A DNA stretch of 64,000 nt, from the NCBI GenBank assembly GCA_003220935.1, contig QHTT01000071.1, positions 26,436 to 90,435 on the forward strand. The letters run 5' to 3'. Each line of letters begins with the position of its first letter. Position 1 is the first letter of the stretch. A program made the translations under genes and the position numbers. The notes beneath the pieces are model-generated. The model had not been told where the DNA came from, made no database searches, and was given only the letters and a program-made list of their open reading frames with translations. This DNA comes from Gemmatimonadota bacterium (GTDB taxonomy: Bacteria; Gemmatimonadota; Gemmatimonadetes; Gemmatimonadales; GWC2-71-9). This document shows, one piece after another, positions 49,819 through 59,013 of the stretch.

Positions 49819-52452
49819 GTGCTCGCTGAACGGACGCTCAACCTAGGCACCGCCGTTGTCGGGTGGGTCGCCCTCGCGTTCATAGGCGGGTGCTCCGATA
49901 GTTCCGGCCCATGCCTTTCCTGCTCCCTGCCTTCCCAGGGCTTGATCGTCTCGCACCCCGTTCCGCTGGCCGGAGCCGCCGCGAGGACCGGGGCACAGGG
50001 TCTGGCGGCCGGTGCAGGGGATAGTGTGGTGTACGTGTCCTTGACCACGGGTTCCGTCCCAGCCGGCGCTAGCGCGGCCATCCGCCGAGTCGGAGACGAA
50101 CCCAGGGCGATTACGGCTGTCCTCGATGGCGGGTTCAACCCCGTTGTCGTCCCGGCACGCGTGGGCGATTCCGTCGAAGTCGTGGTGAGGGATGCCGGGG
50201 GTGGAGTCGTGACACAGATGCGCATCGGCGTGGCGGCCACTCGGCCGCCGGTCGTGGTGCGCACCGAGCCGCCGCACGGCAAGCGGGATCAGCCGCTGAA
50301 TGCGTCGCTCGTCGTTGTGTTCAGCGAGCCGGTCGACGGTGCGTCGACGACTCCCACCTCGATTCGCTTGCTCGGCGGATCGAACGCCGTCAGTGGAGCC
50401 GTGCGGTTCCTCGACCCGTCCCTCGACGCCAGCCACGTGAGCGTAGAGTTCGTCCCCGACAGTCCCCTGGCTCCGCACACGCAGTATCAGCTCGTGGTGA
50501 CACGGCAGGTGCGTGACCTGAGCGGTGATCCGCTGGCGGCGGCCGACACAGCCGAGTTTACGACGGGTGCGTCATCGACGGGACCCCCGGCCTCGATCCG
50601 GGCATCACCGGATTCCAGTCTGTTCCTTGTCGCCGGTGAGACTTATCAGTTGACGGCCGTGGTTCGGGACGTGGGGGGGAATGAGATCACCGACCAGCCG
50701 GTCACGTGGGCGAGCAACAGGGACAGCGTGGTCACGGTGTCACCCACGGGGCGCGTCACTGCTCTCATCGATGGGTGGGCCGCCGTCACCGCCAGCGTGG
50801 GCGGGGTGAGCAAGCCGGTCTTCGTGTTCGTTGCCCCCAACCCCGCGGCGTCGATCACGATCGCGCCCAATCCGACCACGGTTGCGGCGTCCGACACCCT
50901 CATTCTCGCTGCCATGGTCCGCGATGCCGCGGGGCGGGTGATCAACAACCCGTTTCCGTATGTGGAGTGGACCAGTAGTGACCCGACCGTGGCGACCGCC
51001 ACCGCCTATGGATACGGGGCTGGGACGGTGCTCGGGAAGGTCACTGGCGTGAGTCCGGGCAGCGTGACGGTCACCGCCACGAGCGGCACGGCGCGTGGCA
51101 CAACGGTGGTCACGGTCAGCCCCCGACCGGTTGCATCGGTGACGATTGTACCCGATTCGGCGACAGTGGTGGTCGGGGGCGCGGCGAAGCTGCGCGCGAC
51201 GCTCCGTGACTCGAGCGGTCGCATCATCTCCGGACGCCCGATCACGTGGTCGAGCGACAACGCGACTGTCGCGACCGTGGACACGAGCGGCATGGTACGG
51301 GGCGCGACTCTGGGGTCAGCGAAGGTCATCGCGGCGAGGGAGGGAGTTAGCGACACGGTGGCAATCACGGTCCGCACGATCAGCCTGGCAACGGTGAGCG
51401 CGGGCGGGCGACATACCTGCGGCCTTACCAGTGATGGAGCGGCTTACTGCTGGGGAGACAACTTCTTCGGCCAGCTCGGCTTCGGCGCATTTCAAGGCCC
51501 CGACGACTGCGGCAACGGCTTTGTTGAGCCGTGCAGCACAGCACCGGTGGCCGTCGTGGGCGGCCTCAAGTTCAGCTACGTAGCAGCCGGATTTGACGAT
51601 GCCTGCGGCCTCACGGAGACCGGAGCCGTGTACTGCTGGGGCCAAAGGCAACAAGACTGGCGCCCCTTCAACACCAGCGAAAGCGACTCGGTCCCGGTCG
51701 CCGTGAGTGGTGGACTCACCTTCTCCGCAGTCAGCGTTGGCCTTGCATCTACCTGCGGCCTCACCACCGGTGGAGCCGCGTACTGCTGGGGCTCAAACGG
51801 GCCGGGCCTACTCGGTGATGGCTCCGGCGTTGAAAGCCAGGTTCCCGTGGCCGTGTCTGGTGGGCTCACGTTCAGCTTGCTGAGCGTCGGTTGGTACCAT
51901 GCCTGCGGGGTCACGACCGGTGGAGCCGCGTACTGCTGGGGCGGGAACAACTATGGCCAGCTAGGCGTAGGCGACAGCTCAGCTCGCTCGGTTCCCGTAC
52001 CTGTTGCCGGCGGGCTGACGTTCACGTCGGTGAGTGCAGGCCAGTCTCATACCTGCGGCGTCACGACAGGTGGAGCTGCGTACTGCTGGGGATGGAACTT
52101 TTCGGGCCAGCTGGGCAACGGCTCAGCCGGCTTTACCATCACGGCTCCCGTACCTGTCCCCGTTGCCGGTGGGCTCACGTTCGCCGCGGTGAGCGCAGGC
52201 GAGTCTCATACCTGCGGTATCACGATCAGCGGAGCGGCATACTGCTGGGGCGGCTCGACCAACGCGGATTGGGTTCCCGTGGCGGTCGCTGGCGGGTTCA
52301 CGTTCTCCTCTCTCAGCGCGGGCGCAACACATAATTGCAGCCTTAGCGCTGGTGGAACGGCGTATTGCTGGGGGGACGGCGGCGTCGGCCAGCTGGGCAA
52401 CGGCTCCACGACGGGCAGCAGCGTACCGGTCAAGGTGAAGGGGCAGCCGTAG
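49819..52452 (+). CDS. lipoprotein with SbsA-like Ig, three Big_2 domains and a seven-repeat RCC1 propeller
   Basis: An 877-aa surface protein. GTG 49819, lipobox FIGGC with Cys25. An SbsA/Big_5-like domain at about 140-245 (KRDQPLNASLVVVFSEPVDG), Big_2-type Ig repeats at about 255-520 (SIRASPDSSLFLVAG, SITIAPNPTTVAASD, SVTIVPDSATVVVGG), then seven RCC1 repeats of the HTCGLT/AYCWG type, enough for a complete propeller. Each repeat has two Cys. The tandem paralogue follows 4 bp later. It is probably outer-membrane anchored and exposed; ligand unknown. Confidence 0.9.
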   Translation: MLAERTLNLGTAVVGWVALAFIGGCSDSSGPCLSCSLPSQGLIVSHPVPLAGAAARTGAQGLAAGAGDSVVYVSLTTGSVPAGASAAIRRVGDEPRAITAVLDGGFNPVVVPARVGDSVEVVVRDAGGGVVTQMRIGVAATRPPVVVRTEPPHGKRDQPLNASLVVVFSEPVDGASTTPTSIRLLGGSNAVSGAVRFLDPSLDASHVSVEFVPDSPLAPHTQYQLVVTRQVRDLSGDPLAAADTAEFTTGASSTGPPASIRASPDSSLFLVAGETYQLTAVVRDVGGNEITDQPVTWASNRDSVVTVSPTGRVTALIDGWAAVTASVGGVSKPVFVFVAPNPAASITIAPNPTTVAASDTLILAAMVRDAAGRVINNPFPYVEWTSSDPTVATATAYGYGAGTVLGKVTGVSPGSVTVTATSGTARGTTVVTVSPRPVASVTIVPDSATVVVGGAAKLRATLRDSSGRIISGRPITWSSDNATVATVDTSGMVRGATLGSAKVIAAREGVSDTVAITVRTISLATVSAGGRHTCGLTSDGAAYCWGDNFFGQLGFGAFQGPDDCGNGFVEPCSTAPVAVVGGLKFSYVAAGFDDACGLTETGAVYCWGQRQQDWRPFNTSESDSVPVAVSGGLTFSAVSVGLASTCGLTTGGAAYCWGSNGPGLLGDGSGVESQVPVAVSGGLTFSLLSVGWYHACGVTTGGAAYCWGGNNYGQLGVGDSSARSVPVPVAGGLTFTSVSAGQSHTCGVTTGGAAYCWGWNFSGQLGNGSAGFTITAPVPVPVAGGLTFAAVSAGESHTCGITISGAAYCWGGSTNADWVPVAVAGGFTFSSLSAGATHNCSLSAGGTAYCWGDGGVGQLGNGSTTGSSVPVKVKGQP

Positions 52453-52456
52453 GGCT

Positions 52457-55120
52457 ATGACGATTCCCGAACCCCGGTGCTCGCAAGCGATCGCCCTCGC
52501 GCTACTGAGCGCGCTGGGCTGGCTGGGCGGCTGCTCCGACAATCCCGGGGGCCTCAACTCGAAGCTACAGCCGCCACCGGAGGACCTGGTCGTCTCCAAC
52601 CCCGCGCTGATAGCCGGCGTCACGGCCCGCGCAGGCTCGGCGTTGGCTCGACCCGCCGGTGCCACCGACAGCGGCGGCACCGTAGCGTACATATCCCTGG
52701 CTCCGGGCACAGTGCCGGCAGGGAGGAGTGCGACCGTGCGCCGAGTGGGCGATGTCGCCTCCGTGACGACGGCGGTGCCGGACGGCGGGTTCGATCCGGT
52801 CCCGCTCGGCGCGCGCGCAGGCGACTCCGTCGACGTCCAAGTCACGGACGCCAATGCACGAACGGTTTTCCAGCGGCGCGTCGCCGTACCGGTCGCTCTT
52901 GCACCAATCGTCGTCCGCACGTATCCGCCTCCCCGCAAACGGGACCAGCCCCTCAACGCGAGCATCGTGATCGTCTTCAGCGAGCCCGTGGATGGAGCCA
53001 CGGTGAGCGCGGGGTCCATCCGCTTGCTGCGAGGGCAGACCGCGGTGGGTGGGACCGTGCGCTTCCTCGACCCGTCGCTCGATGCGACGCATCTGAGTGT
53101 GGAGTTCGCGCCCGATGCCCCACTGGGCGCCGCGACCGACTATCTGCTCGTGGTGACTCAACAACTGCGCGACCTCAGTGGCGACCTGCTGGCAGCGCCA
53201 GACACCGTGACGTTCACCACAGGTCAGTCAACGATTGGGCCGCCTGACTCGATCCGGATCGCACCGGACTCGCAAGTCGTCCTGGTAGTTGGAGCAACCT
53301 ATCCTTTGACGGCGACGGTGCGCGACCGCGCGAGGAACCTGCTGACAAACCAGCCCGTCACGTGGTCAAGCAGCGATCCCACCATCTTGACGGTCTCCCC
53401 GGCCGGGCTGGTGACCGCCCAGGGAGATGGGTTCGCCTTGGTGTCTGCAAGCGTGGGCGGCGTGAGTACCGGGGTGGGCGTCTTCGTGAAGGCACAGCCT
53501 CCGGTTTCGTTGTCCATCTCACCCACACTGGCCACGGTCGCGGCGGGCGATACGCTCTTCCTGTTGGCGACCGCGCGGGACGCCGACGGCCGGACGATTA
53601 ACAACCCATCGCTCACCTGGACCAGCAGTGATCCAGCGGGGGCCACTGCGGCGCCTGCGGGGCCCCAACAGCCGAGGTACGCGATCGTTACCGGCGTGAC
53701 ACAAGCCAACGTGACCATCTCCGCAACCAGCGGGTCGGCGAGGGGGACGGCGGCGGTCACCGTCGGCCCGCCCTTGGCGGTGGGCACGGTGACGATTGCG
53801 CCAGATCGAGACACCCTGCCTCTCCAGGCGACGCTGCAGCTGACTGCAACGCTCCGCTCCGCGAGCGGGAGAGGGATCTCCGGGCGCGCGATTACCTGGA
53901 GGACCAGTGATCCGGCCGTCGCAACCGTCGACGCGAACGGCCTGGTCACAGCTGCAGGCGTGGGGTCGGCCGGAGTAACCGCGACGAGCGAGGGCGTGGA
54001 CGGCAGCGCGACGATCACGGTCATTGCGCTCCAGTGGCTGTCAGTGAGCGCGAACACAGGGTTCACCTGCGGCGTGACGTCTAGCGGAGCTGCGTATTGC
54101 TGGGGCGACAATTCCGCGGGCCAGCTCGGTATCGGCACCCAGCATTCGCCTGACAGCTGCAGCGCGATCGGCAGCTACGGTTGCAGCACGGTGCCAGTGG
54201 CGGTGATCGGCGGCCTCAGCTTTACAAGTGTGACTGGTTGGGAGCAACACGCCTGCGGCCTCAGCACGACAGGAGCCGCATACTGCTGGGGAGAAAACGC
54301 CTCCGGCGAGCTCGGCATTCCAGGCGGAGGGATGGCTCCCTCCGAACCGGTGACCGGCCACACGTTCTCCTCGCTGAGTGCCGGTGAGAATTTCACCTGC
54401 GGTGTGGAGAGCAACGGCGCTGCGTACTGCTGGGGGTGGAACGGCTTTGGCCAACTCGGCACTGGCGGCCCAGCCGACGGTTCCCGCTGGGTGAACCCTC
54501 GGCCCGTGGCCGGTGGGCTCACCTTCACTATGGCGGCTGGCAAAGACAACAATGCGTGCGGGCTCACCACGAGCGGAGCCGCTTATTGCTGGGGAGATAA
54601 CACCGCCGGCCAGCTCGGAATCGGTACCACGGACGGGCCGGAGCACTGTTCCCCATATGGAGACCCCTGCAGCACGGTCCCCGTGGCGGTCAGCGGCGGG
54701 CTAACGTTCTCCTTCCTGAGCGTCGGCGGCCGCCACGCCTGCGGTCTCACGACCACGGGAGCAGCATACTGCTGGGGTTTCAATTCTGTCGGCCAACTTG
54801 GCGACGGATCGAACAACTCCAGTTCGGTCCCGGTGCCGGTGACCGGTGGGCTGAGCTTGAGTACAGTGAGCGCCGGTGGAACTCGCACGTGCGGTATCAC
54901 GACCAGCGGATCCGCTTACTGCTGGGGCGCCGGATCGGCGGCCCCTGTGGTCGTGACCGGTGGGCTCGTCTTCAGGACCGTGAGCGTCGGTCGGGAACAC
55001 GTCTGCGGCGTCACCACCAGCCAGGTCGCGTTCTGCTGGGGCAGCAACTTCTACGGCCAGCTCGGCAACGGCTCGCAGATCGACAGCAGCATGCCAGTGA
55101 AGGTCGCGGGGCAGCCGTGA
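52457..55120 (+). CDS. tandem paralogue: lipoprotein with SbsA-like Ig, Big_2 and seven-repeat RCC1 propeller
   Basis: An 887-aa protein with the same layout as its neighbour: lipobox LGGC, KRDQPLNASIVIVFSEPVDG, Big_2 repeats (SIRIAPDSQVVLVVG, SLSISPTLATVAAGD, TVTIAPDRDTLPLQA) and seven RCC1 repeats (FTCGVTSSGAAYCWGDNSAGQLG type). The two are clearly a duplication but diverged throughout. ATG 52457. It is probably cotranscribed with the sigma factor block. Confidence 0.9.
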   Translation: MTIPEPRCSQAIALALLSALGWLGGCSDNPGGLNSKLQPPPEDLVVSNPALIAGVTARAGSALARPAGATDSGGTVAYISLAPGTVPAGRSATVRRVGDVASVTTAVPDGGFDPVPLGARAGDSVDVQVTDANARTVFQRRVAVPVALAPIVVRTYPPPRKRDQPLNASIVIVFSEPVDGATVSAGSIRLLRGQTAVGGTVRFLDPSLDATHLSVEFAPDAPLGAATDYLLVVTQQLRDLSGDLLAAPDTVTFTTGQSTIGPPDSIRIAPDSQVVLVVGATYPLTATVRDRARNLLTNQPVTWSSSDPTILTVSPAGLVTAQGDGFALVSASVGGVSTGVGVFVKAQPPVSLSISPTLATVAAGDTLFLLATARDADGRTINNPSLTWTSSDPAGATAAPAGPQQPRYAIVTGVTQANVTISATSGSARGTAAVTVGPPLAVGTVTIAPDRDTLPLQATLQLTATLRSASGRGISGRAITWRTSDPAVATVDANGLVTAAGVGSAGVTATSEGVDGSATITVIALQWLSVSANTGFTCGVTSSGAAYCWGDNSAGQLGIGTQHSPDSCSAIGSYGCSTVPVAVIGGLSFTSVTGWEQHACGLSTTGAAYCWGENASGELGIPGGGMAPSEPVTGHTFSSLSAGENFTCGVESNGAAYCWGWNGFGQLGTGGPADGSRWVNPRPVAGGLTFTMAAGKDNNACGLTTSGAAYCWGDNTAGQLGIGTTDGPEHCSPYGDPCSTVPVAVSGGLTFSFLSVGGRHACGLTTTGAAYCWGFNSVGQLGDGSNNSSSVPVPVTGGLSLSTVSAGGTRTCGITTSGSAYCWGAGSAAPVVVTGGLVFRTVSVGREHVCGVTTSQVAFCWGSNFYGQLGNGSQIDSSMPVKVAGQP

Positions 55121-55283
55121 ATCAAACCGCGGACGGTGGACTTCGGATGGGGCGACAAGTCATTCCCTCGCTACACATCTTCTGCCTCGAGCAATCGGCA
55201 TCGCGCGTCCGTCCAACGTGAGGTGAACGTGCGGGCGCCGGCTGCACCATGTCGGCCGCGCGGAACCCTCTCCGGAGCGTGCC
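55121..55283. other. intergenic, nothing recognised
   Basis: No gene, hairpin terminator or clear promoter is seen between the second RCC1 gene and the relic signal sequence. Composition is mixed and no repeat family of the window occurs. Confidence 0.4.
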
Positions 55284-55400
55284 ATGCTCACTCTGCGCCA
55301 CTTCTCTCTTGCTGGCTCGGTGCTGCGGCTGACCATTTCTGGCTGCGACTGCGACCAGCGTAAGCCGCTCCGCCCTGACGATCGCCGCCCGGGGATCAAC
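55284..55400 (+). pseudogene. relic of a lipoprotein gene start
   Basis: ATG 55284 opens MLTLRHFSLAGSVLRLTISG followed by CDCDQRKPLRPDD. This resembles the start of the next gene, whose lipobox region reads LLALGGCDGRQPLAPS, at both protein and DNA level. It is in frame with that gene, but the stretch to 55508 is not domain-like (Pro/Arg-rich). It looks like a decayed duplicate of the signal and lipobox. Confidence 0.45.
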
Positions 55401-55508
55401 CCCAGCGGCGGGAGCCGCATCTGCACCCCTCGCTTGACTCCCTCTTGCCGCCTCCGGCCGATGATTCCCCGACCGTCAGTGCGAGGCCAACGAAAGGAAG
55501 GTCGTGCC

Positions 55509-57221
55509 ATGACCACAACGTCGCGCCTTTCTTCGCTTGCCTGCTCGCTCCTTTTGCTCGCGCTCGGCGGCTGTGACGGGCGCCAGCCGCTCGCGCCGAG
55601 CTTCGCCGTCGTGAGCACTCCGGCGGTCCTCACCGCCACAGCGGTCTGGTTCAGCCAGATAAACCTCGCCTGGCAGGATAACTCGAAAAACGGGAGCGGC
55701 TTCGAGGTCTACCGCTCGACCACGGGGCCGAGCGGCACCTTCGCGCTGCGGGGTTCGACGGGGGCCGGCGTCACCAGCTACAGCGACGGGGGGCTTTCGG
55801 GCTCGTCAGAGTCCTGCTACAAGGTCCGTGCGTTCAGGGTGAGCGGGCCCAACAAGAGCTACTCCCCGTTCTCCACCACCGCCTGCGCGACCACGCCGGC
55901 TGCACCGGTCCCTCCGGCGCCATCCGCTGTGAACGCCGTGCCACGCTTCTATAGGTTCGACGTCACCTGGTCTGACAACTCGACCGACGAGACCGGGTTC
56001 CGCGTGGAGCGCGCCGCCGCGAGCACCGGTCCCTGGACGAGCGCCGGCACGACGAGCGCGAACGCGACGTCCCTCGCGGACTACCTCGTGAACTACCCGT
56101 ACCCCGGCGACGACAGGCCGGCCTGCTACCGCGTGTTTGCCGTGAACTCGTACGGCGATTCCGACCCGTCCAACGTCGACTGCACCGCAATGCCGGCCAT
56201 GCCGACGAACCTCAAGGCGAATCCGGTTGGTGGCACCGCCGTGGACCTGACGTGGACCGACAACTCCGCGGTCGAAGATGGGTTCGGGGTGTGGCGCGCT
56301 GGTGGCGGGGCCGACTGGAGCATCGTCGTGACGCTGCCGGCCAACACCACCGGCTACCACGACGCTGGGCTGACGCCCGACAACACGTACTGGTATGCCG
56401 TGCACGCGACGAAGGATGGCGGGTCGTCCTATGACACGGACCCCGTCCAGGTGGTGCTCGCCACGACACCGCCCATCGCTCCCTCGAGCCTGGGCGTGCA
56501 ACCGACGTCGAGCAGCAGCGTGTACGGCTCGTGGCTCGACCAGTCCAGCAACGAGGCAGGATTCCGCATCGAACGCTCGAGCGACGGCGGAGCGAGCTGG
56601 GCTGCCGCGGCCACCACCGGCGTAGACGGGTACGACGTCAACGACCAGGGACTCTCCGCCGAGCAGCAGGCGTGCTATCGAGTGTTCGCATTCAACAACC
56701 TCGGCGACTCGCCACCTTCGAATACAGCCTGCACGACGCCGCCAGCAGGCCCCACGAACCTGACCGTGGTTGCTCTCGATGCCGTGACCATCGACCTCGC
56801 CTGGAGCGATAACTCCGCGGTGGAGGATGGCTATGAGCTGTGGGCGGACGATGGCTGCTGCAACGTGTACCCCGTGGCCTCGCTTGGGTCCAACACCAGC
56901 ACCTTCCAGTACGTGGACCCGTACTGCACCTACTGCTACGGGTACTTTGTCGTGGCCATCAAGGACGGCGGGTATTCCGACTGGTCAAACGAGGTGTTCC
57001 CGACGCCGCCGCCGGGCGCCAGCATCGCGCGAGTGGGGTCTACCTTACGGCCAGCTGCCGATCGAGGGGTGAACATTATGTCCTCTCCCAAGCGAGCTGC
57101 GACGTTGCCATCCAGGATGGCGGCTCCTCGACGCCCCCTCGGCCCCACCACGCCGCCTCACGGCTCGACGTCGCGAGGGCCGGCCACTCGGCCGTCGACA
57201 CGGACGGGAGGTAAGCCATGA
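55509..57221 (+). CDS. lipoprotein with five fibronectin type III repeats
   Basis: A 570-aa surface lipoprotein. ATG 55509 follows AAAGGAAGG; the lipobox is ALGGC. Five FN3 domains share a core of the LAWQDNSKNGSGFEVYR or LTWTDNSAVEDGFGVWR type and YxVxA strands. After PTPPPG (near residue 505) the sequence turns Arg/Pro/Ser-rich and no longer looks like FN3, which suggests an old frameshift in the tail. Even so, its TGA overlaps the next ATG (ATGA). It is probably part of the same envelope operon. Confidence 0.85.
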   Translation: MTTTSRLSSLACSLLLLALGGCDGRQPLAPSFAVVSTPAVLTATAVWFSQINLAWQDNSKNGSGFEVYRSTTGPSGTFALRGSTGAGVTSYSDGGLSGSSESCYKVRAFRVSGPNKSYSPFSTTACATTPAAPVPPAPSAVNAVPRFYRFDVTWSDNSTDETGFRVERAAASTGPWTSAGTTSANATSLADYLVNYPYPGDDRPACYRVFAVNSYGDSDPSNVDCTAMPAMPTNLKANPVGGTAVDLTWTDNSAVEDGFGVWRAGGGADWSIVVTLPANTTGYHDAGLTPDNTYWYAVHATKDGGSSYDTDPVQVVLATTPPIAPSSLGVQPTSSSSVYGSWLDQSSNEAGFRIERSSDGGASWAAAATTGVDGYDVNDQGLSAEQQACYRVFAFNNLGDSPPSNTACTTPPAGPTNLTVVALDAVTIDLAWSDNSAVEDGYELWADDGCCNVYPVASLGSNTSTFQYVDPYCTYCYGYFVVAIKDGGYSDWSNEVFPTPPPGASIARVGSTLRPAADRGVNIMSSPKRAATLPSRMAAPRRPLGPTTPPHGSTSRGPATRPSTRTGGKP

Positions 57222-58654
57222 ACCGCCATGCTGCGCAGCTCATCGCACTGGGCGCCGCCCTGGGGCTCCAGGCCTGCTACGATCAACCAGTGCCGACCGA
57301 GGCACGCGCCCGGGGGAAGCTCGCCGCGAGTGTGACCCCCGCCGACGCGGCGGGCCGCCATCTCGTGGTCTTCACGGCCGAGCGGGTGCCCGCCGACTTC
57401 GGCGAGCGAGCGGCGCGGCTAGGCGGCTCCCTCGAGACCTCGCTCGACAACATCGGCGTGGCCGCGGTGACTGGTCTGTCAGAGACTGGCGCGGCTGAGC
57501 TGGCGGCCGGCACGGACATCCGGGCCGTGGAGCCCGACCCGATCACACGCGGGCATGATGACAACGAGGCCACGGACGATCCCACAGAGCAAGCGACGAG
57601 CGAGGCGGCCGTGCCCGCGGACGCGACGGCGTCGCCGACGACGGCCCGGTTCTACGCGCGGCAATGGAACATGCGGGCGGTGTTCGCGAACCAGGCGTGG
57701 GCCGCTGGCTTCCTCGGCTCCCGCGATGTCAAGGTCGCGATCCTCGACAGCGGCATCGACTATCTGCTTCCGGACCTCGCGGGGCTCGTGGACCTCGAGC
57801 ACTCCACGTCGTTCGTCCCCGAGGACGTTACCCGGCACTTTCCCGGCCGGCTTCCATTCAGCGACCTCCACGGTCACGGCACCTTCGTGACGTCCATCGT
57901 CGCGAGCAATGCGAACGTCCTGGCCGGGATCAACCGATACGTCACACTCCTCGCCGTGAAGATCAACGACTCGACCAGGGCGAGCTCTGCCAGCCGCTTC
58001 CTCAGCGGCATCATGTACGCCGCAGACCAGGGCGCCGACGTGATCAACATCAGCGACGGCCGCGAGTTCGATAAGAGCAAGCATCCCGGTGTCGTGGCGG
58101 CGTTCGAGCGGGCGGTCAACTACGCCTTCCGGAAAGGCGCGCTGCTCGTCACGGTCCCCTTCAATGACGGCGCCGACCTCGATCACAACGGCGATCTCGT
58201 CCGGCTGCCGTGTGAGGCCGCCAACGCCATCTGCGTGGCCGGGACCGGACCGACCGGCGCCGCCGGGGTCAACGGGCCGTGGCAGAACGTGGACGCACCG
58301 GCCTGGTACACCGCGTTCGGCCGCTCGGCGGTCAGCGTCGCCGCGCCCGCAGGTGCCGGCCCTCCTCCCATCGTCAACGTCTGGCTGCCGTGCACGACCA
58401 CGCCGTCGCAGACTGCTGGTCGCCCGGATTGCCTGGCCGGTCTGGCCATTACCCACAGCCGTGGCACGAGCTTCGCCGCGCCGCACGTCGCCGGGCTCGC
58501 GGCGTTGCTCGTGGCGCAATTGGGTCACGGCAATCCCGCACTGATCAGGGCCCGGATTCTTCAGTCAGCGGATGACCTCGGCGAGCCCGGGACTGATCCG
58601 TACTACGGCAAGGGGCGCATCAACGTCGCCCGGGCGTTGGGAATCATTCGCTGA
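57218..58654 (+). CDS. subtilisin-like S8 peptidase, lipoprotein
   Basis: A 478-aa serine peptidase. Signal with lipobox-like LGLQAC, an inhibitor I9-like propeptide region (HLVVFTAERVPADFGERAARLGG), then the catalytic triad Asp177 (VAILDSGID), His220 (HGHGTF) and Ser418 (RGTSFAAPHVAG). It carries 4 Cys that may form disulfides. It overlaps the FN3 gene by ATGA and ends the block. It could process the surface proteins encoded upstream; that is inference. Confidence 0.93.
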   Translation: MNRHAAQLIALGAALGLQACYDQPVPTEARARGKLAASVTPADAAGRHLVVFTAERVPADFGERAARLGGSLETSLDNIGVAAVTGLSETGAAELAAGTDIRAVEPDPITRGHDDNEATDDPTEQATSEAAVPADATASPTTARFYARQWNMRAVFANQAWAAGFLGSRDVKVAILDSGIDYLLPDLAGLVDLEHSTSFVPEDVTRHFPGRLPFSDLHGHGTFVTSIVASNANVLAGINRYVTLLAVKINDSTRASSASRFLSGIMYAADQGADVINISDGREFDKSKHPGVVAAFERAVNYAFRKGALLVTVPFNDGADLDHNGDLVRLPCEAANAICVAGTGPTGAAGVNGPWQNVDAPAWYTAFGRSAVSVAAPAGAGPPPIVNVWLPCTTTPSQTAGRPDCLAGLAITHSRGTSFAAPHVAGLAALLVAQLGHGNPALIRARILQSADDLGEPGTDPYYGKGRINVARALGIIR

Positions 58655-58697
58655 GCGGGCGCGCATAATGACGTCGACTAGAGCAAGAGCGATCCTC

Positions 58698-58720
58698 GGC
58701 AGCTTGGTAGCTGCCTTAAC
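58698..58720 (+). terminator. probable terminator after the S8 gene
   Basis: GGCAGCT (58698-58704), loop TGGT, AGCTGCC (58709-58715), then TTAACAA. The T-run is weak. It lies 44 bp past the S8 stop and 35 bp before the next promoter. Confidence 0.45.
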
Positions 58721-58749
58721 AACCCTGAAGCAGTAACGGTAAGCGCCGC

Positions 58750-58777
58750 TTGACAGCCACGCCGATTGGTGCAGATT
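58750..58777 (+). promoter_or_regulatory. sigma-70-like promoter of leader RNA copy 2
   Basis: TTGACA (58750-58755), 16-bp spacer, CAGATT (58772-58777). Spacing and the following ATTGAAAC-like bases match copy 1. The start is expected near 58785, at the first base of the 5' helix. Confidence 0.65.
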
Positions 58778-58784
58778 GAAACTG

Positions 58785-58898
58785 ACTCAGATGCTATGAA
58801 CCCCGAGGCGCGATGTCGTGCGGCTCGCCCATGCCTCGGGGGGAGCGAATCGCGAAACCGGCTGAGTGGGGCACACCCGTTCGGCCGGTTTTCATTTG
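58785..58898 (+). ncRNA. structured leader RNA with terminator, copy 2 (candidate riboswitch/attenuator)
   Basis: 5' helix ACTCAG (58785-58790) with CTGAGT (58862-58867). CCCCGAGGC (58801-58809) pairs perfectly with GCCTCGGGG (58833-58841). Pseudoknot CGCGAT (58809-58814) with ATCGCG (58849-58854). Terminator AACCGGCTGA (58856-58865) with TTCGGCCGGTT (58880-58890), then TTTTCATTTG. Compared with copy 1 the second stem base pair is A-T instead of G-C (a compensated change), while the unpaired GTGCGGCTCGCCCATGCC stretch is identical. It opens the second lipoprotein block. An ATG at the position of the sigma-factor start here gives only a six-codon frame. Confidence 0.75.
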
Positions 58899-59013
58899 CT
58901 GCGGGGTGGTTGATGGAAAGTAGCATGACGTGAACATCGCGTCGTCCCGCACGCCACTTGACCGGTCCTTGCTCCCGCCAGCCCATCGTAGCGCGCAGAT
59001 CCTGGAGCCGTCC

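Noticed and set aside
51400..52440. Tandem DNA similarity within the RCC1 genes as a mobile or CRISPR-like repeat
   Set aside because: It is explained by the seven RCC1 propeller repeats of each protein.
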